This document shows, piece after piece, positions 45,065 through 53,554 of a stretch of 64,000 bases of DNA. The stretch lies in the NCBI RefSeq assembly GCF_017876095.1, contig NZ_JAGINM010000017.1:1-64000 (forward strand), written 5' to 3'. This DNA is from Azospirillum agricola (GTDB taxonomy: Bacteria > Pseudomonadota > Alphaproteobacteria > Azospirillales > Azospirillaceae). Numbering within the stretch: the first letter of the stretch is position 1; the number at the start of each line of letters is the position of its first letter. A program made the translations under genes and the position numbers. The notes under the pieces were generated by a model. The model ran no database searches. It was not told the DNA's origin and saw only the letters and a program-made list of their open reading frames with translations.

Positions 45065-45232
45065 ATGGCCAAGCAGAACACCGTCCTCATCAAGCTGCTG
45101 AGCACGGCTGACACCGGTTTCTTCTACGTGAAGAAGAAGAACCCGAAGAAGACCACCGAGAAGCTGTCGTTCCGCAAGTACGACCCGGTGGCTCGCAAGC
45201 ATGTCGAGTTCAAGGAAGCCAAGATCAAGTAA
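45065..45232 (+). CDS. rpmG: Ribosomal protein L33
   Basis: This 55-residue large-subunit protein begins MAKQNTVLIKLLSTADTGFF and ends in KEAKIK; VKKKNPKK and LSFRKYDPVARKHV are characteristic. It lacks the CxxC pairs of zinc-binding L33 paralogues, so it is the zinc-independent form. It has its own promoter and terminator. Confidence 0.97.
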   Translation: MAKQNTVLIKLLSTADTGFFYVKKKNPKKTTEKLSFRKYDPVARKHVEFKEAKIK

Positions 45233-45255
45233 GGCTCCCGATCGACCGCTACACG

Positions 45256-45280
45256 AAAGGCCGCCCAATGGGCGGCCTTT
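45256..45280 (+). terminator. Rho-independent terminator of rpmG
   Basis: AAAGGCCGCCC and GGGCGGCCTTT pair over 11 bp around AAT and are followed by TCGTTTT. It starts 24 nt after the stop and also lies before the convergent LysR gene end. Confidence 0.85.
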
Positions 45281-45308
45281 TCGTTTTCAGGCCATTCCCA
45301 ATTCCGTC

Positions 45309-46193
45309 TCACCCAAGCTCCGTCAGCAGCCACGCCTTGAACTGGCGGACTCGGCGCGCCCTCTCGGCGCCCGGCGCGTGGGCGATGAAGTAGCTGCCGC
45401 GCTGGCGCAGCGTCTCGGCAAAGGGCTGGACCAGCCGGCCCGAGGCCAGATCCTCCTGCACCAGGAAGACCGGCAACAGCGCCACCCCCATGCCGGCCGA
45501 TGCCGCCTCGATGATCATGAAGAAATGCTCGAAGCCGAGCGACAGGGACGATTCCGGCAGGGTCAGGCCGAAGGCGCCGAGATAGCCGCGCCAGGAATCG
45601 GGCCGCGTCGTGTGCTGGAGCAGCCGGTGCTTGGGCAGGTCGGAGGGGTGGCGCAGCGGCGGTCCCTGCTCCAGCAGCGACGGGGCGCAGAAGACGCCGA
45701 TCGTCTCGGCCATCAGCGGCGTGGTGACGGTGCCCGGCCAGCCGGCCACCCCGAAGCGGATGGCGACGTCCAGCGGCTCCTTGGCGAAATCGACGTTGTG
45801 CTCGCCGACGCTGACGTCCACCAGGATGTCGGGATTCTCGGCCTGGAAACGCTTCAGCCGCGGCACCAGCCAGCGCTGCGCCAGCGTCGGCAGCGCGCTG
45901 ACCCGCAGCACGCCCCCCTCCTGCAACCGCGCCGCCCGCGCCGCCGCCGCGATGCGGTCGAGCGCCTGCGAGGCCTCGGCGTAGAACGCCTCGCCGGTCG
46001 GCGTCAGCTCGATGCCGCGCCCGACGCGGCGGAACAGCTCGACGCCGAGGTCCGCGTGCAGCGTCTGCATCATCCGGCTCACCGCCCCTTGCGTCACCGA
46101 CAGGTCGGCCGCCGCCTTCGTGAAGCTGAGATGGCGCGCCACCGCGACGAAACTGCGGACGGCGTTCAGGGACGGCAGGGAGCGGTCGGACAT
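45309..46193 (-). CDS. LysR-family regulator (GcvA-like)
   Basis: This 294-residue regulator has an N-terminal HTH (SFTKAAADLSVTQGAVSRMM) and a type 2 periplasmic-binding effector domain. The N-terminus LPSLNAVRSFVAVARHLSF is typical of the GcvA group. It is divergent from a VOC-family gene 127 nt away, with a perfect palindrome next to its own start, so it probably controls both. The effector is unknown. Confidence 0.92.
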   Translation of the reverse strand: MSDRSLPSLNAVRSFVAVARHLSFTKAAADLSVTQGAVSRMMQTLHADLGVELFRRVGRGIELTPTGEAFYAEASQALDRIAAAARAARLQEGGVLRVSALPTLAQRWLVPRLKRFQAENPDILVDVSVGEHNVDFAKEPLDVAIRFGVAGWPGTVTTPLMAETIGVFCAPSLLEQGPPLRHPSDLPKHRLLQHTTRPDSWRGYLGAFGLTLPESSLSLGFEHFFMIIEAASAGMGVALLPVFLVQEDLASGRLVQPFAETLRQRGSYFIAHAPGAERARRVRQFKAWLLTELG

Positions 46194-46209
46194 GGGGTTG
46201 GGCCGATCT

Positions 46210-46224
46210 ATGAGTTCAACTCAT
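46210..46224. promoter_or_regulatory. LysR-type operator (perfect palindrome)
   Basis: ATGAGTTCAACTCAT is a perfect 7-1-7 palindrome containing T-N11-A. It lies 17 nt upstream of the LysR start and 96 nt before the divergent VOC gene. Confidence 0.7.
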
Positions 46225-46319
46225 ACAAATCCGACCAAGAACTCGTTTGTCAACCCCGCGACGATGCGGTCTGCTGGGAACCGCAACAGCCATCCGCCAG
46301 CGGGAAAGAGACCTCACCC

Positions 46320-46748
46320 ATGAGCACACTGACGCCCTTCCACATCGCCTTCCCGGTCGACGATCTGGCCGAGGCCCGCCGCTTCTACGGCCATGTGCTC
46401 GGCTGTCCGGAGGGGCGGAGCAGCGACCAGTGGATCGACTTCGACCTGTTCGGCCACCAGATCGTCGCCCACCTGAAGCCGCGCGAGGCGGCGGCTCCCG
46501 GTGCCCACCACAACCCGGTGGACGGTCACGACGTGCCGGTGCCGCATTTCGGCGTCGTGCTGCAACCCGCCGACTGGGACGCCCTGGCCGAGCGCCTGAA
46601 GGCGGCCGGCGTGACATTCGTGATCGAGCCCTACACCCGCTTCAAGGGGCAGGTCGGCGAGCAGTCGACCATGTTCTTCCTCGACCCGGCCGGCAACGCG
46701 CTGGAGTTCAAGGCGTTCGCCGACATGGGGCAGCTGTTCGCGAAATAA
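46320..46748 (+). CDS. VOC-family protein (glyoxalase/dioxygenase fold)
   Basis: This is a 142-residue single-domain vicinal-oxygen-chelate protein. FHIAFPVDDLAEARRFYGHVLG is the N-terminal beta-alpha-beta motif, and possible metal ligands are His8, His75-region residues in PVPHFGVV and Glu in GNALEFK. It may be a glyoxalase-like or dioxygenase enzyme. It is under probable control of the divergent LysR gene. The reaction is unknown. Confidence 0.87.
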   Translation: MSTLTPFHIAFPVDDLAEARRFYGHVLGCPEGRSSDQWIDFDLFGHQIVAHLKPREAAAPGAHHNPVDGHDVPVPHFGVVLQPADWDALAERLKAAGVTFVIEPYTRFKGQVGEQSTMFFLDPAGNALEFKAFADMGQLFAK

Positions 46749-46753
46749 TGATC

Positions 46754-46780
46754 GTCCCTCTCCCGATGCGGGAGAGGGAC
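46754..46780. repeat. Palindromic intergenic element, second copy
   Basis: GTCCCTCTCCC and GGGAGAGGGAC form a perfect 11-bp stem around GATGC, between convergent stop codons. The CCCTCTCCC core is shared with the element at 30063-30092. Here it may also act as a terminator for both genes. Confidence 0.7.
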
Positions 46781-46781
46781 C

Positions 46782-48359
46782 TCAATCCGCCGCGCCGGCC
46801 ATCATCAGGCCCAGCCGCTTCTCGTCGGCCTCGTCGGGAGCGACCTCCCCCACCAGATGGCCGTCGAACATCACCAGGATGCGGTCGGACAGCGCGCGGA
46901 TCTCGTCCAGCTCGACCGACACCAGCAGGATCGCCTTGCCCTGGTCGCGCAGGGCCACCAGCCGGCGGTGGATGAACTCGATGGCGCCGATGTCGACGCC
47001 GCGCGTCGGCTGGCCGACCAGCAGCAGGTCGGGGTTCCGCTCGATCTCGCGCGCCAGCACGATCTTCTGCTGGTTGCCGCCGGAAAAGTTGGCGGCGCTC
47101 AGGCCGCCGTCGCGCGGGCGCGTGTCGTAATCCTCCATCTGGCGGGCGCAGCGCTCGGCCACCGCGGCGCGGTCGAGCAGCAGGCCGCCGTTCCAGGCCG
47201 GGTCGTCCTGGAAGCCGAGGATCGAGCATTCCTCCGCCGAGAAGCTGGTGACCAGACCGACCCGCTGGCGGTCCTCCGGAATGTGGCCGACGCCGAGACG
47301 CCGCAGCGCCCGCGCGTTGAAGCGCTCGGGACGCCCGGCCATCTCCTCGCCGCGCAGCCGCACCGACCCGCCGGCGATGGGCCGCATGCCGGCCAGCGCC
47401 TCCAGCAGCTCCGACTGGCCGTTGCCGGAGACGCCGGCGATGCCGACGATCTCGCCCGCCCGCACCGACAGCCCGACGCCCTTGACCCGCTCCACCCCGG
47501 ACGGGTCGCGCACGCGCAGCCCCTCCACCCGCAGCACCTCGGCGCCCGGCCGGGCCGGCGGCTTGTCGACCCGCAGCAGAACCTTGCGGCCGACCATCAG
47601 TTCGGCGAGCTGTTCGCGGCTGGTGTCGCGGGTGGCGACGTCGGCGACCACCTGGCCGCGCCGCATGACCGTCACGTTGTCGGTCAGCTCCATGATCTCG
47701 CGCAGCTTGTGGGTGATGATGACCACCGTCTTGCCCTGCGCCCGCAGCGCGCGGAGGATGCGGAAGAGATGGTCCGCCTCCTGCGGGGTCAACACCCCGG
47801 TCGGCTCGTCGAGGATCAGGATGTCGGCGCCGCGATAGAGCGCCTTCAGGATCTCCACCCGCTGCTGGGCCCCGACCGGCAGGTCGCCGACCGGACAATC
47901 CAGATCCACCTCCAGCCCGTAGTCGCGGGCCAGCCGGATCAGCTCGGCGCGGGCGCGGGCCAGCCCGGCCGACAGGGTGACGCCGCCCTCAGCCCCCAGC
48001 AGCACGTTCTCCAGCACGCTGAACGGGTCGACCAGCATGAAGTGCTGGTGGACCATGCCGATGCCGGCGTCCAGCGCGTGGCGCGGGCTGCGGATGGCGA
48101 CCGGCCGGCCGTTCACCCGGATCTCCCCGCTGTCGGCGCGCAGATAGCCGTAGACGATGCTCATGATCGTCGACTTGCCGGCGCCATTCTCGCCGATCAC
48201 CCCGTGGATGGTTCCGGCGGGGATGGCCAGCGACACGTCGCGGTTGGCGTGGTTGGCGCCGAACCATTTGTTGATCGCCACCGCCTCCAGCGCGGCCGGC
48301 GGCGGGGACGGGCCGGAGGAAGCGGGGGCGGGATTCGGGGGCGGGAGGGCGCCGTCCAT
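46782..48359 (-). CDS. BMP-type ABC transporter ATP-binding protein (two ATPase domains)
   Basis: This 525-residue tandem ATPase belongs to the simple-sugar/nucleoside ABC class (RbsA/NupA type). Domain 1 has Walker A GENGAGKS and VGAQQRVEILKAL; domain 2 has a degenerate Walker A, GVSGNGQS, with the signature NFSGGNQQKIVLARE. It probably energises uptake of nucleosides or related compounds with the binding protein encoded upstream. The usual two permease genes are not next to it; a VOC gene of opposite strand follows. Confidence 0.92.
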   Translation of the reverse strand: MDGALPPPNPAPASSGPSPPPAALEAVAINKWFGANHANRDVSLAIPAGTIHGVIGENGAGKSTIMSIVYGYLRADSGEIRVNGRPVAIRSPRHALDAGIGMVHQHFMLVDPFSVLENVLLGAEGGVTLSAGLARARAELIRLARDYGLEVDLDCPVGDLPVGAQQRVEILKALYRGADILILDEPTGVLTPQEADHLFRILRALRAQGKTVVIITHKLREIMELTDNVTVMRRGQVVADVATRDTSREQLAELMVGRKVLLRVDKPPARPGAEVLRVEGLRVRDPSGVERVKGVGLSVRAGEIVGIAGVSGNGQSELLEALAGMRPIAGGSVRLRGEEMAGRPERFNARALRRLGVGHIPEDRQRVGLVTSFSAEECSILGFQDDPAWNGGLLLDRAAVAERCARQMEDYDTRPRDGGLSAANFSGGNQQKIVLAREIERNPDLLLVGQPTRGVDIGAIEFIHRRLVALRDQGKAILLVSVELDEIRALSDRILVMFDGHLVGEVAPDEADEKRLGLMMAGAAD

Positions 48360-48374
48360 GGCGGGGCCGTGGCG

Positions 48375-49373
48375 TCAGGGCTGGTAGGGCTTCACCGCCA
48401 GCTTGCCGTCGATGATGTCCTTCCTGGCGGCCTCCAGCTTCGCCTCGACCTCCGGGGAGATCAGCGCCCGGTTGTTGGCGTCGAGCGCATAGCCGACGCC
48501 CTCCTCCTTCAGCCCGACGACGCGGTGGCCGGGCTTCCAGCTCCCTTCCTTGGCGGTCTTCATGCAGTCGTAAACGACGACGTCGACGCGCTTGACCATC
48601 GAGGTCAGCACCTTGCCGGGATGGACGTGGTTCTGGTTGCTGTCGACGCCGATGCCGAGCTTGCCGGCGTCCGCCGCCGCCTGGAGCACGCCGAGGCCGG
48701 TCGCGCCCGCCGCCGCGAACACCACGTCGGCGCCGCGCCCGAACTGGCTCTTCGCGAGTTCGGCGCCGCGCGTCGGGTCGTTCCAGGCGGCTGGCGTGGT
48801 GCCGGTCATGTTGACGAACACCTCGTTTCCGGCCGCGACGTGCTTCACGCCCTGCTCGTAGCCGGTCAGGAAGTTGCGGATCAGCGGGATGTCCATGCCG
48901 CCGACGAAGCCGACCTTGCCGGTCTTCGACGCCAGCGCCGCCGCCATGCCGACCAGGAAGGAGCCCTCATGCTCCTTGAAGGTCACCGACTGGACGTTGG
49001 GCGCGTCGAGCTTGTCGTCGATCAGGCAGAACTTGGTGTTGGGCGAATCCTTGGCGACCTTCTCGACGGCGGCGGTCTGCGAGAAGCCGACGGCGACGAT
49101 CACCGAGGCGCCGCGCCGCACCAGCGTGCGCATCGCCTGCTCGCGCTGGCCCTCGTTGGTGATCTCGAACTCGCGGTAGGCGGTGCCGGTGTCCTTCTTG
49201 AACCTTTCGGCGCCGTTGTAGGCCGCCTCGTTGAAGGACTTGTCGAACTTGCCGCCCTGGTCGAACACCACGGCCGGCACGAACTCCTGCGCCGCGGCCG
49301 GAGCGGTGGCGGCGACGATCGGCAGAGCCAGGGCCGAGCCCGTCAACAGCGCGGCAAGAAAACGCGTCTTCAT
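48375..49373 (-). CDS. BMP-family periplasmic substrate-binding protein
   Basis: This 332-residue binding protein has a cleavable signal peptide (MKTRFLAALLTGSALALPIV, cleavage after AAA near residue 28). The BMP/PnrA-type domain follows: VVFDQGGKFDKSFNEAA near the N-terminus and GVDSNQNH in the hinge region. No lipobox is present. It is 15 nt upstream of the ATPase. Ligands in this family are purine nucleosides; the ligand here is inferred only. Confidence 0.9.
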   Translation of the reverse strand: MKTRFLAALLTGSALALPIVAATAPAAAQEFVPAVVFDQGGKFDKSFNEAAYNGAERFKKDTGTAYREFEITNEGQREQAMRTLVRRGASVIVAVGFSQTAAVEKVAKDSPNTKFCLIDDKLDAPNVQSVTFKEHEGSFLVGMAAALASKTGKVGFVGGMDIPLIRNFLTGYEQGVKHVAAGNEVFVNMTGTTPAAWNDPTRGAELAKSQFGRGADVVFAAAGATGLGVLQAAADAGKLGIGVDSNQNHVHPGKVLTSMVKRVDVVVYDCMKTAKEGSWKPGHRVVGLKEEGVGYALDANNRALISPEVEAKLEAARKDIIDGKLAVKPYQP

Positions 49374-49591
49374 GTCCCACCTTCTCCCGGACGTCGAAAC
49401 CTGACCCAAAGGATATCCGTCCCATCATTCCACACAACAAAGAAACACTCGGCTCGAACAGCAGCGAATCCGGGTTCCCCCGGTTGAAGGATGGAAGATT
49501 GACGGATGCGGCCGGGCCGTTTATCACCCGCCGACGCGCCGGTGCGACGAATCGACACCGCGATGAATTCCTGGAATGGGGGCGACGCGCG

Positions 49592-50242
49592 GTGGCAGGC
49601 TTGTGGGTGCTGATTCAGGGGATCGTCCTCGGGTTCGCCATCGCCGCGCCCGTCGGGCCGATCGGCCTGCTGTGCATCCGCCGCACGCTCCAGCACGGCC
49701 CGCTGATGGGCTTCTTCACCGGCTTCGGCGCCGCCATCGCCGACACCATCTACGGCGCCATCGCCGCCTTCGGCGTGTCGGCGGCGCTCAGCTTCCTGCG
49801 CGGGCACGAGGTCGCCTTCCAGCTCGTCGGCGGCATCTTCCTGCTGGTGGTCGCCGTCCGCACCTTCCGCCAGAAGCCCGACGCGGAGGAGCGCGAGGCG
49901 GCCTCGGCCCCCGACAGCAAGACCTGGATCGGCGGCTTCATGACCGGCCTGTCGCTGACGCTGACCAACCCGGCGACGATCATGGCCTTCATCGCCATCT
50001 TCGCCGGATTCGGGCTGGGCGGCACGCTGGACCGGGTCGAGGCGTCGACGCTGGTTCTCGGGGTGTTCCTGGGCGCGTCGCTCTGGTGGTTCACCCTGTC
50101 GATGGGGGTGGCGGCCGTCCGGCACCGCATCTCCGACCGGGGACTGGTCATGCTGAACCATTGCACCGGGGTGGCCCTGGCCGCATTCGGCCTGTGGGCG
50201 CTGGGCATGGCCGCCACCGGCATCGCCGCCAACGCCGGCTGA
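49592..50242 (+). CDS. LysE-family amino-acid/homoserine exporter
   Basis: This 216-residue inner-membrane protein has about six hydrophobic segments. The N-terminus GIVLGFAIAAPVGPIGLLCIRRTLQ is the LysE/RhtB signature, with PVGP. It is expected to export an amino acid or similar solute. GTG 49592 fits the family length; earlier in-frame starts add unlikely basic sequence. It is convergent with the DedA gene, 3 nt apart. Confidence 0.87.
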   Translation: MAGLWVLIQGIVLGFAIAAPVGPIGLLCIRRTLQHGPLMGFFTGFGAAIADTIYGAIAAFGVSAALSFLRGHEVAFQLVGGIFLLVVAVRTFRQKPDAEEREAASAPDSKTWIGGFMTGLSLTLTNPATIMAFIAIFAGFGLGGTLDRVEASTLVLGVFLGASLWWFTLSMGVAAVRHRISDRGLVMLNHCTGVALAAFGLWALGMAATGIAANAG

Positions 50243-50245
50243 CCC

Positions 50246-50902
50246 TCAGCAGTTGGGCGACGGGGTGTAGGGCCGCGGGCCGGCGGTCCCCTTGCGCAGC
50301 AGGCGCAAATGGCCGACCAGCCGGAACAGGTAGAGACCGACCAGGACCACCAGCAGCCCGACCGTGGCATACCCGACCAGCCGGTGGGCGAAGGGCCAGG
50401 AGGACAGCGTGTAGCCGGTCCAGGCCAGCACCAGCGTCCACAGGACCGACCCGATACCGGCGGCCAGGCAATAGTTGAGGATCGGCATCCGGCAGGCCCC
50501 CGCCGGAATCGAGATGAGCGTGCGCACGCCCGGCACCGGCTGCGAGAACAGGACGGCGAGGCCGCCGCGCTTCTCGAACCAGTCGGTGCTGCGCCGCACC
50601 TTCTTGGGGTGGATGGTCAGCCAGGGACCATACGTCTTCAGGAAAGCCTCCAGCCGGTCGCGCCCCATCAGGCGGCTCGGCAGGAACCAGACCAGCTGCC
50701 CGGCCAGCGAGCCGAGCCCGCCGGCGATGGCGATGCCGAGCAGGCTGTATTCGCCGGTCGCCGCGCCGATGCCGGCCAGCGGGATCACCGACTCGGCGGG
50801 CACCGGCGGCACGACGCGCGCCAGCACCAGCAGCAGGAAAATCCCCAGGTAATCGAGCTGGTGCATCACCTGCACCAGCCAGTCCGTCAATCCGCCGCTC
50901 AT
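50246..50902 (-). CDS. DedA-family membrane protein (second copy)
   Basis: This 218-residue polytopic protein has the DedA motifs VVPPVPAESVIPLAG (conserved Glu) and FSQPVPGVRTLISIPAG, and a long first loop. It is probably a phospholipid or undecaprenyl-phosphate flippase; the specificity is unknown. It differs from the other DedA protein at 18727-19302, so they are paralogues rather than duplicates. Confidence 0.9.
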   Translation of the reverse strand: MSGGLTDWLVQVMHQLDYLGIFLLLVLARVVPPVPAESVIPLAGIGAATGEYSLLGIAIAGGLGSLAGQLVWFLPSRLMGRDRLEAFLKTYGPWLTIHPKKVRRSTDWFEKRGGLAVLFSQPVPGVRTLISIPAGACRMPILNYCLAAGIGSVLWTLVLAWTGYTLSSWPFAHRLVGYATVGLLVVLVGLYLFRLVGHLRLLRKGTAGPRPYTPSPNC

Positions 50903-51016
50903 CGGTCACCGCCTGCCGCCGGCCATGGACACCGGTCGATTGCCGCTGGTTGGAACGCCGCCATGGGACAAGCAACGCTCCGGCGGCGGCGGCGGTTCCC
51001 GAGTTTGGATTCCGGG

Positions 51017-52384
51017 TCAGGCGGGCGCGGAACCGGACCCACCGGCCAGCAGCGCCCGAACCTGCCCGTGGGTGGCGATGCCGCGCGCGTCCAGCCGGCG
51101 CAGCAGGACCGCCGCCAGCTCGGCTTGCCGCAGCGCCGGAGCGAAGGGCCCGGCGGCGGCCGGCGCCACGCCGAAGGCATCCGCCAGCCGGTCGAGCGCC
51201 GCACCGGCCAGCGACGGCTCCAGCGCCACCGCCAGGGCGCCGAGATCGAGCGACGGCGGCAGGGGCGGCACCGGCAGCCCCACCTGCGCGCAGGTCCGCG
51301 CCAGCGCCGCCAGCGCCATGTCCACCCCGACGCCGACCGCGAGGCAATGGTGCATCGCCTCGGCGACCGACGGCCAGACCTCGGCGAAGGGACGCTCGCC
51401 GGCAACGGTGCCGGTGGCGATGCCGTGGCGGGCGGTGGCCTCCGCCGCGATCGGGGTGGCGGGATCGACCAGCAGCGACAGCGACACGGTGCGGAACACC
51501 CGCGCCCCGGCCAGACGCACCGTGCCGACGGCGACGACCGGTCCTTCCTCCGGCCCCGGCCCGGCGGTGGCCACCCACAGCGCGACGAAGGGCAGGGAGG
51601 CCAGCGGCTGCTCGTCGCCCAGCGGCTCGGCCGGAGCGGCCGGACGCAGGGACAGGGTGCGGGTGCCGCTCAGCCCGGCCCCGCCGCGCACGAAGGACAG
51701 GGCCACCCCGGCGTTCAGCCCGAGATCGACGACCCGCGCCGACAGCTCGCTGTCGTCGGAACGGCGCAGCACGGCCGGCGTCGCCTCGCCGCTGCCCCGC
51801 GCGCGCTCGATCGCCCGCGCCAGGTCGGCGCGGACCAGCGCCTGGCCGATGTCGTCGCCCTCCCCGATGTCCAGCAGGCGGGCGGCGGCGGCGTTGAGCC
51901 GCTCGACCCGCCCACGGTCGTCGAGCAGCAGAAGCGGCGAATCCGCCAGGGCCAGCAGGGCCGACAGGCTGCGTTCCGGACGGCCGGGGAGCGTCCGCTC
52001 GGCCATCCGGTCGGGACGCGCCAACTGGGCGGCGGCCTGGGCAAGCCGGCCGACCTCGTCGCTGCGGCCGGACGCCCAGTCGTCGTCGCGGCTCCGCCCC
52101 CCACCCCCGGCCAGCCGGTCGCGCAGGCGCCCGAGATCGCGGAAATGGCGGTTGAGCTTGGCGAAGACGATCCACACGGCGATCAGACCGATCCCGGCCG
52201 CCGCCATGTCGCGGATTTGGACCTCCCGCATCGGCACGCCCAGATCGATGCCGGCCGTCCCGGCGATGTCCATGCCGAGAAAGACCAGCGCCGCGGCGGC
52301 GGTCACCAGCCCGGCCATCGCCACCCGCCATGCACCGCCCATCATCGGGCCGCCTCCCGTTGCGTCACCGTCATGACCCGACAT
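51017..52384 (-). CDS. Membrane PAS protein with an inactive DnaQ-like exonuclease domain
   Basis: This is a 455-residue protein. TM helices are at about 20-40 and 60-76, a HAMP-like linker runs to 115 and a PAS-like domain is at about 138-230. The C-terminal part (263-445) aligns by eye with membrane-bound 3'-5' exonucleases of the DEDDh DnaQ family: VAVGTVRLAGARVF, LLVDPATPIAAEATARHGI and LDRLADAFGVAP correspond to core strands. The catalytic acids are missing: the DxE motif reads LWVAT (residues 269-273) and the late H-x4-D region reads GPFAPALRQ. Asp355 at the middle Asp site remains. It is therefore probably a sensor or scaffold, not a nuclease. Confidence 0.75.
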   Translation of the reverse strand: MSGHDGDATGGGPMMGGAWRVAMAGLVTAAAALVFLGMDIAGTAGIDLGVPMREVQIRDMAAAGIGLIAVWIVFAKLNRHFRDLGRLRDRLAGGGGRSRDDDWASGRSDEVGRLAQAAAQLARPDRMAERTLPGRPERSLSALLALADSPLLLLDDRGRVERLNAAAARLLDIGEGDDIGQALVRADLARAIERARGSGEATPAVLRRSDDSELSARVVDLGLNAGVALSFVRGGAGLSGTRTLSLRPAAPAEPLGDEQPLASLPFVALWVATAGPGPEEGPVVAVGTVRLAGARVFRTVSLSLLVDPATPIAAEATARHGIATGTVAGERPFAEVWPSVAEAMHHCLAVGVGVDMALAALARTCAQVGLPVPPLPPSLDLGALAVALEPSLAGAALDRLADAFGVAPAAAGPFAPALRQAELAAVLLRRLDARGIATHGQVRALLAGGSGSAPA

Positions 52385-52442
52385 TACCCACAGCGGCGGA
52401 AACGGTGAAGCGGCCCGCCGTTCCGCGCTCCGAAAGGGCTGC

Positions 52443-52604
52443 TCAGAGGAGCGGGCCGGGCAAGCCGGCGATCAGCGCGGCGAGCGACCCGCGCACCTCC
52501 CCCGACAGGCCCAGCAGGAGAAGGGCGACCACCGCCACCAGGAGCGCGTGGTCGCGGCCCGGCAGGCCAAGCCGGTTGCGGACGGGGAAGCGGAGGTCGG
52601 GCAT
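52443..52604 (-). CDS. Possible 53-residue single-TM protein
   Basis: A short frame from ATG 52604 encodes MPDLRFPVRNRLGLPG, then a clear hydrophobic helix (DHALLVAVVALLLLGLS) and a short tail. There is no good ribosome site. An alternative start is ATG 52622. No family is recognised, and the frame may be incidental. Confidence 0.35.
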   Translation of the reverse strand: MPDLRFPVRNRLGLPGRDHALLVAVVALLLLGLSGEVRGSLAALIAGLPGPLL

Positions 52605-52904
52605 GGGCGCTCGCGGGGACATGGATGAGAAATCCGCAAGATTCTGGCGCCGGATCGGGAAACAATGTCTGAACGGACCGGATATTGTTAAGATTTGTCG
52701 CAAACTTGCCCCATTCCCTTGCGGACCCGAGCGTGGACCCGAGGCATCGGTCAAGTCGAGCCGCCCACCTTCACCCTACCATGGCATGGCTTCGACAGGG
52801 ATCCTCCAGCGTCATACCCGATTACTCGGACCGGAGCTGGTTAACGTATAAAATACGCCGAAACTCGTTGTGAACTTTTTGGTAAAATCCAGGTTCTCGC
52901 AGCC

Positions 52905-52919
52905 TTAAACCCATGTTAA
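52905..52919. promoter_or_regulatory. CtrA-type box TTAA-N7-TTAA
   Basis: TTAAACCCATGTTAA is a perfect TTAA-N7-TTAA match, 60 nt before the ATG of the Tad-like gene. In Caulobacter, pilus genes are under CtrA control, so this placement is meaningful. It is one of two such boxes in the window. Confidence 0.65.
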
Positions 52920-52978
52920 GAGAAGGCCGCCTATCTTCATCACTGCATTTCACATTGGCGATTGCTTGGGAGGCCGGA

Positions 52979-53428
52979 ATGACCTTGGTCTATCGTCCCC
53001 TGCCCTACGGCGGGCATGAGGGCCGGCGGACGGGTCGACGTTTCGTACTCGTCCTGGCGCTGGTCCTCACCGCGCCGGCGATCCTCGGGGCTGGCTGCAC
53101 GGTGGACGCGCTGCGCGGCTACGCGGTGCGGGCCCGGCTGGCGCAGGCGGTCGACTCGGCGGCGCTGGCCGGCGGACGGGTGATGTTCGACACCCAGCGC
53201 GACGGGCACATCCGCAGCTTCTTCGACAAGGCCTTCCCGAACGGCTTCCTGGGCGCCCACGCCGCCCCGCTGACCATCGCCGAGGATGCGGCGGCCGGCA
53301 CGCTGACGGTCAGCGGCCGCGCCTCGCTGAACGCGATGTTCCTGCGCCTGTTCGGCAACGGCGACGTGACGGTCGAGGCCCGCTCCATCGTGCGCCGCGC
53401 CGTGCAGCACGCCCGCAAGGCGCAGTGA
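52979..53428 (+). CDS. TadE/TadG-like pilus-associated protein
   Basis: This 149-residue protein has one N-terminal TM helix (about 22-42, FVLVLALVLTAPAILGAGC) and then the Tad-type segment YAVRARLAQAVDSAALAGGR, which resembles the N-terminal part of TadG-like proteins, with an unusually short C-terminus (full TadG is over 400 residues). GGGAGG ribosome site lies 5 nt before ATG 52979. No other tad/flp gene is nearby, so it may be a solitary member or an assembly partner of distant pilus genes. Confidence 0.7.
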   Translation: MTLVYRPLPYGGHEGRRTGRRFVLVLALVLTAPAILGAGCTVDALRGYAVRARLAQAVDSAALAGGRVMFDTQRDGHIRSFFDKAFPNGFLGAHAAPLTIAEDAAAGTLTVSGRASLNAMFLRLFGNGDVTVEARSIVRRAVQHARKAQ

Positions 53429-53450
53429 CGCTTCGGCAGCGGCGCCTCCC

Positions 53451-53531
53451 GTCATGCCCGGGCTTGTCCCGGTCATCCACGCGGAGCCCTAAAGCTTGCC
53501 CGTGGATGCCCGTGCCAAGCACGGGCATGAC
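53451..53531. repeat. Imperfect 31-bp palindromic intergenic repeat
   Basis: Arms GTCATGCCCGGGCTTGTCCC... (53451-53481) and its inverse (53501-53531, ending CACGGGCATGAC) flank 19 nt. Elements with GTCATGCCCGGGCTT arms are scattered in many alphaproteobacterial genomes. It lies between convergent genes and may end both transcripts. Confidence 0.75.
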
Positions 53532-53554
53532 GCAAGGAAACGGCGGCCCCCTTC

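Larger units (their letters stand above)
52385..52978. other. 594-nt intergenic stretch with few signals
   Basis: Apart from a possible small membrane protein (52443-52604), a loose AACAAT/ATTGTT dyad (52661-52689) and the CtrA-type box at 52905-52919, I see no coding sequence. The right half is AT-richer than its surroundings (TATAAAATAC near 52847), consistent with a promoter region for the Tad-like gene. Confidence 0.55.

Noticed and set aside
50309..52408. 699-codon plus-strand frame opposite the DedA and PAS genes
   Set aside because: Its composition is Gln/Arg/Gly-rich with no domain, and it spans two clear minus-strand genes.
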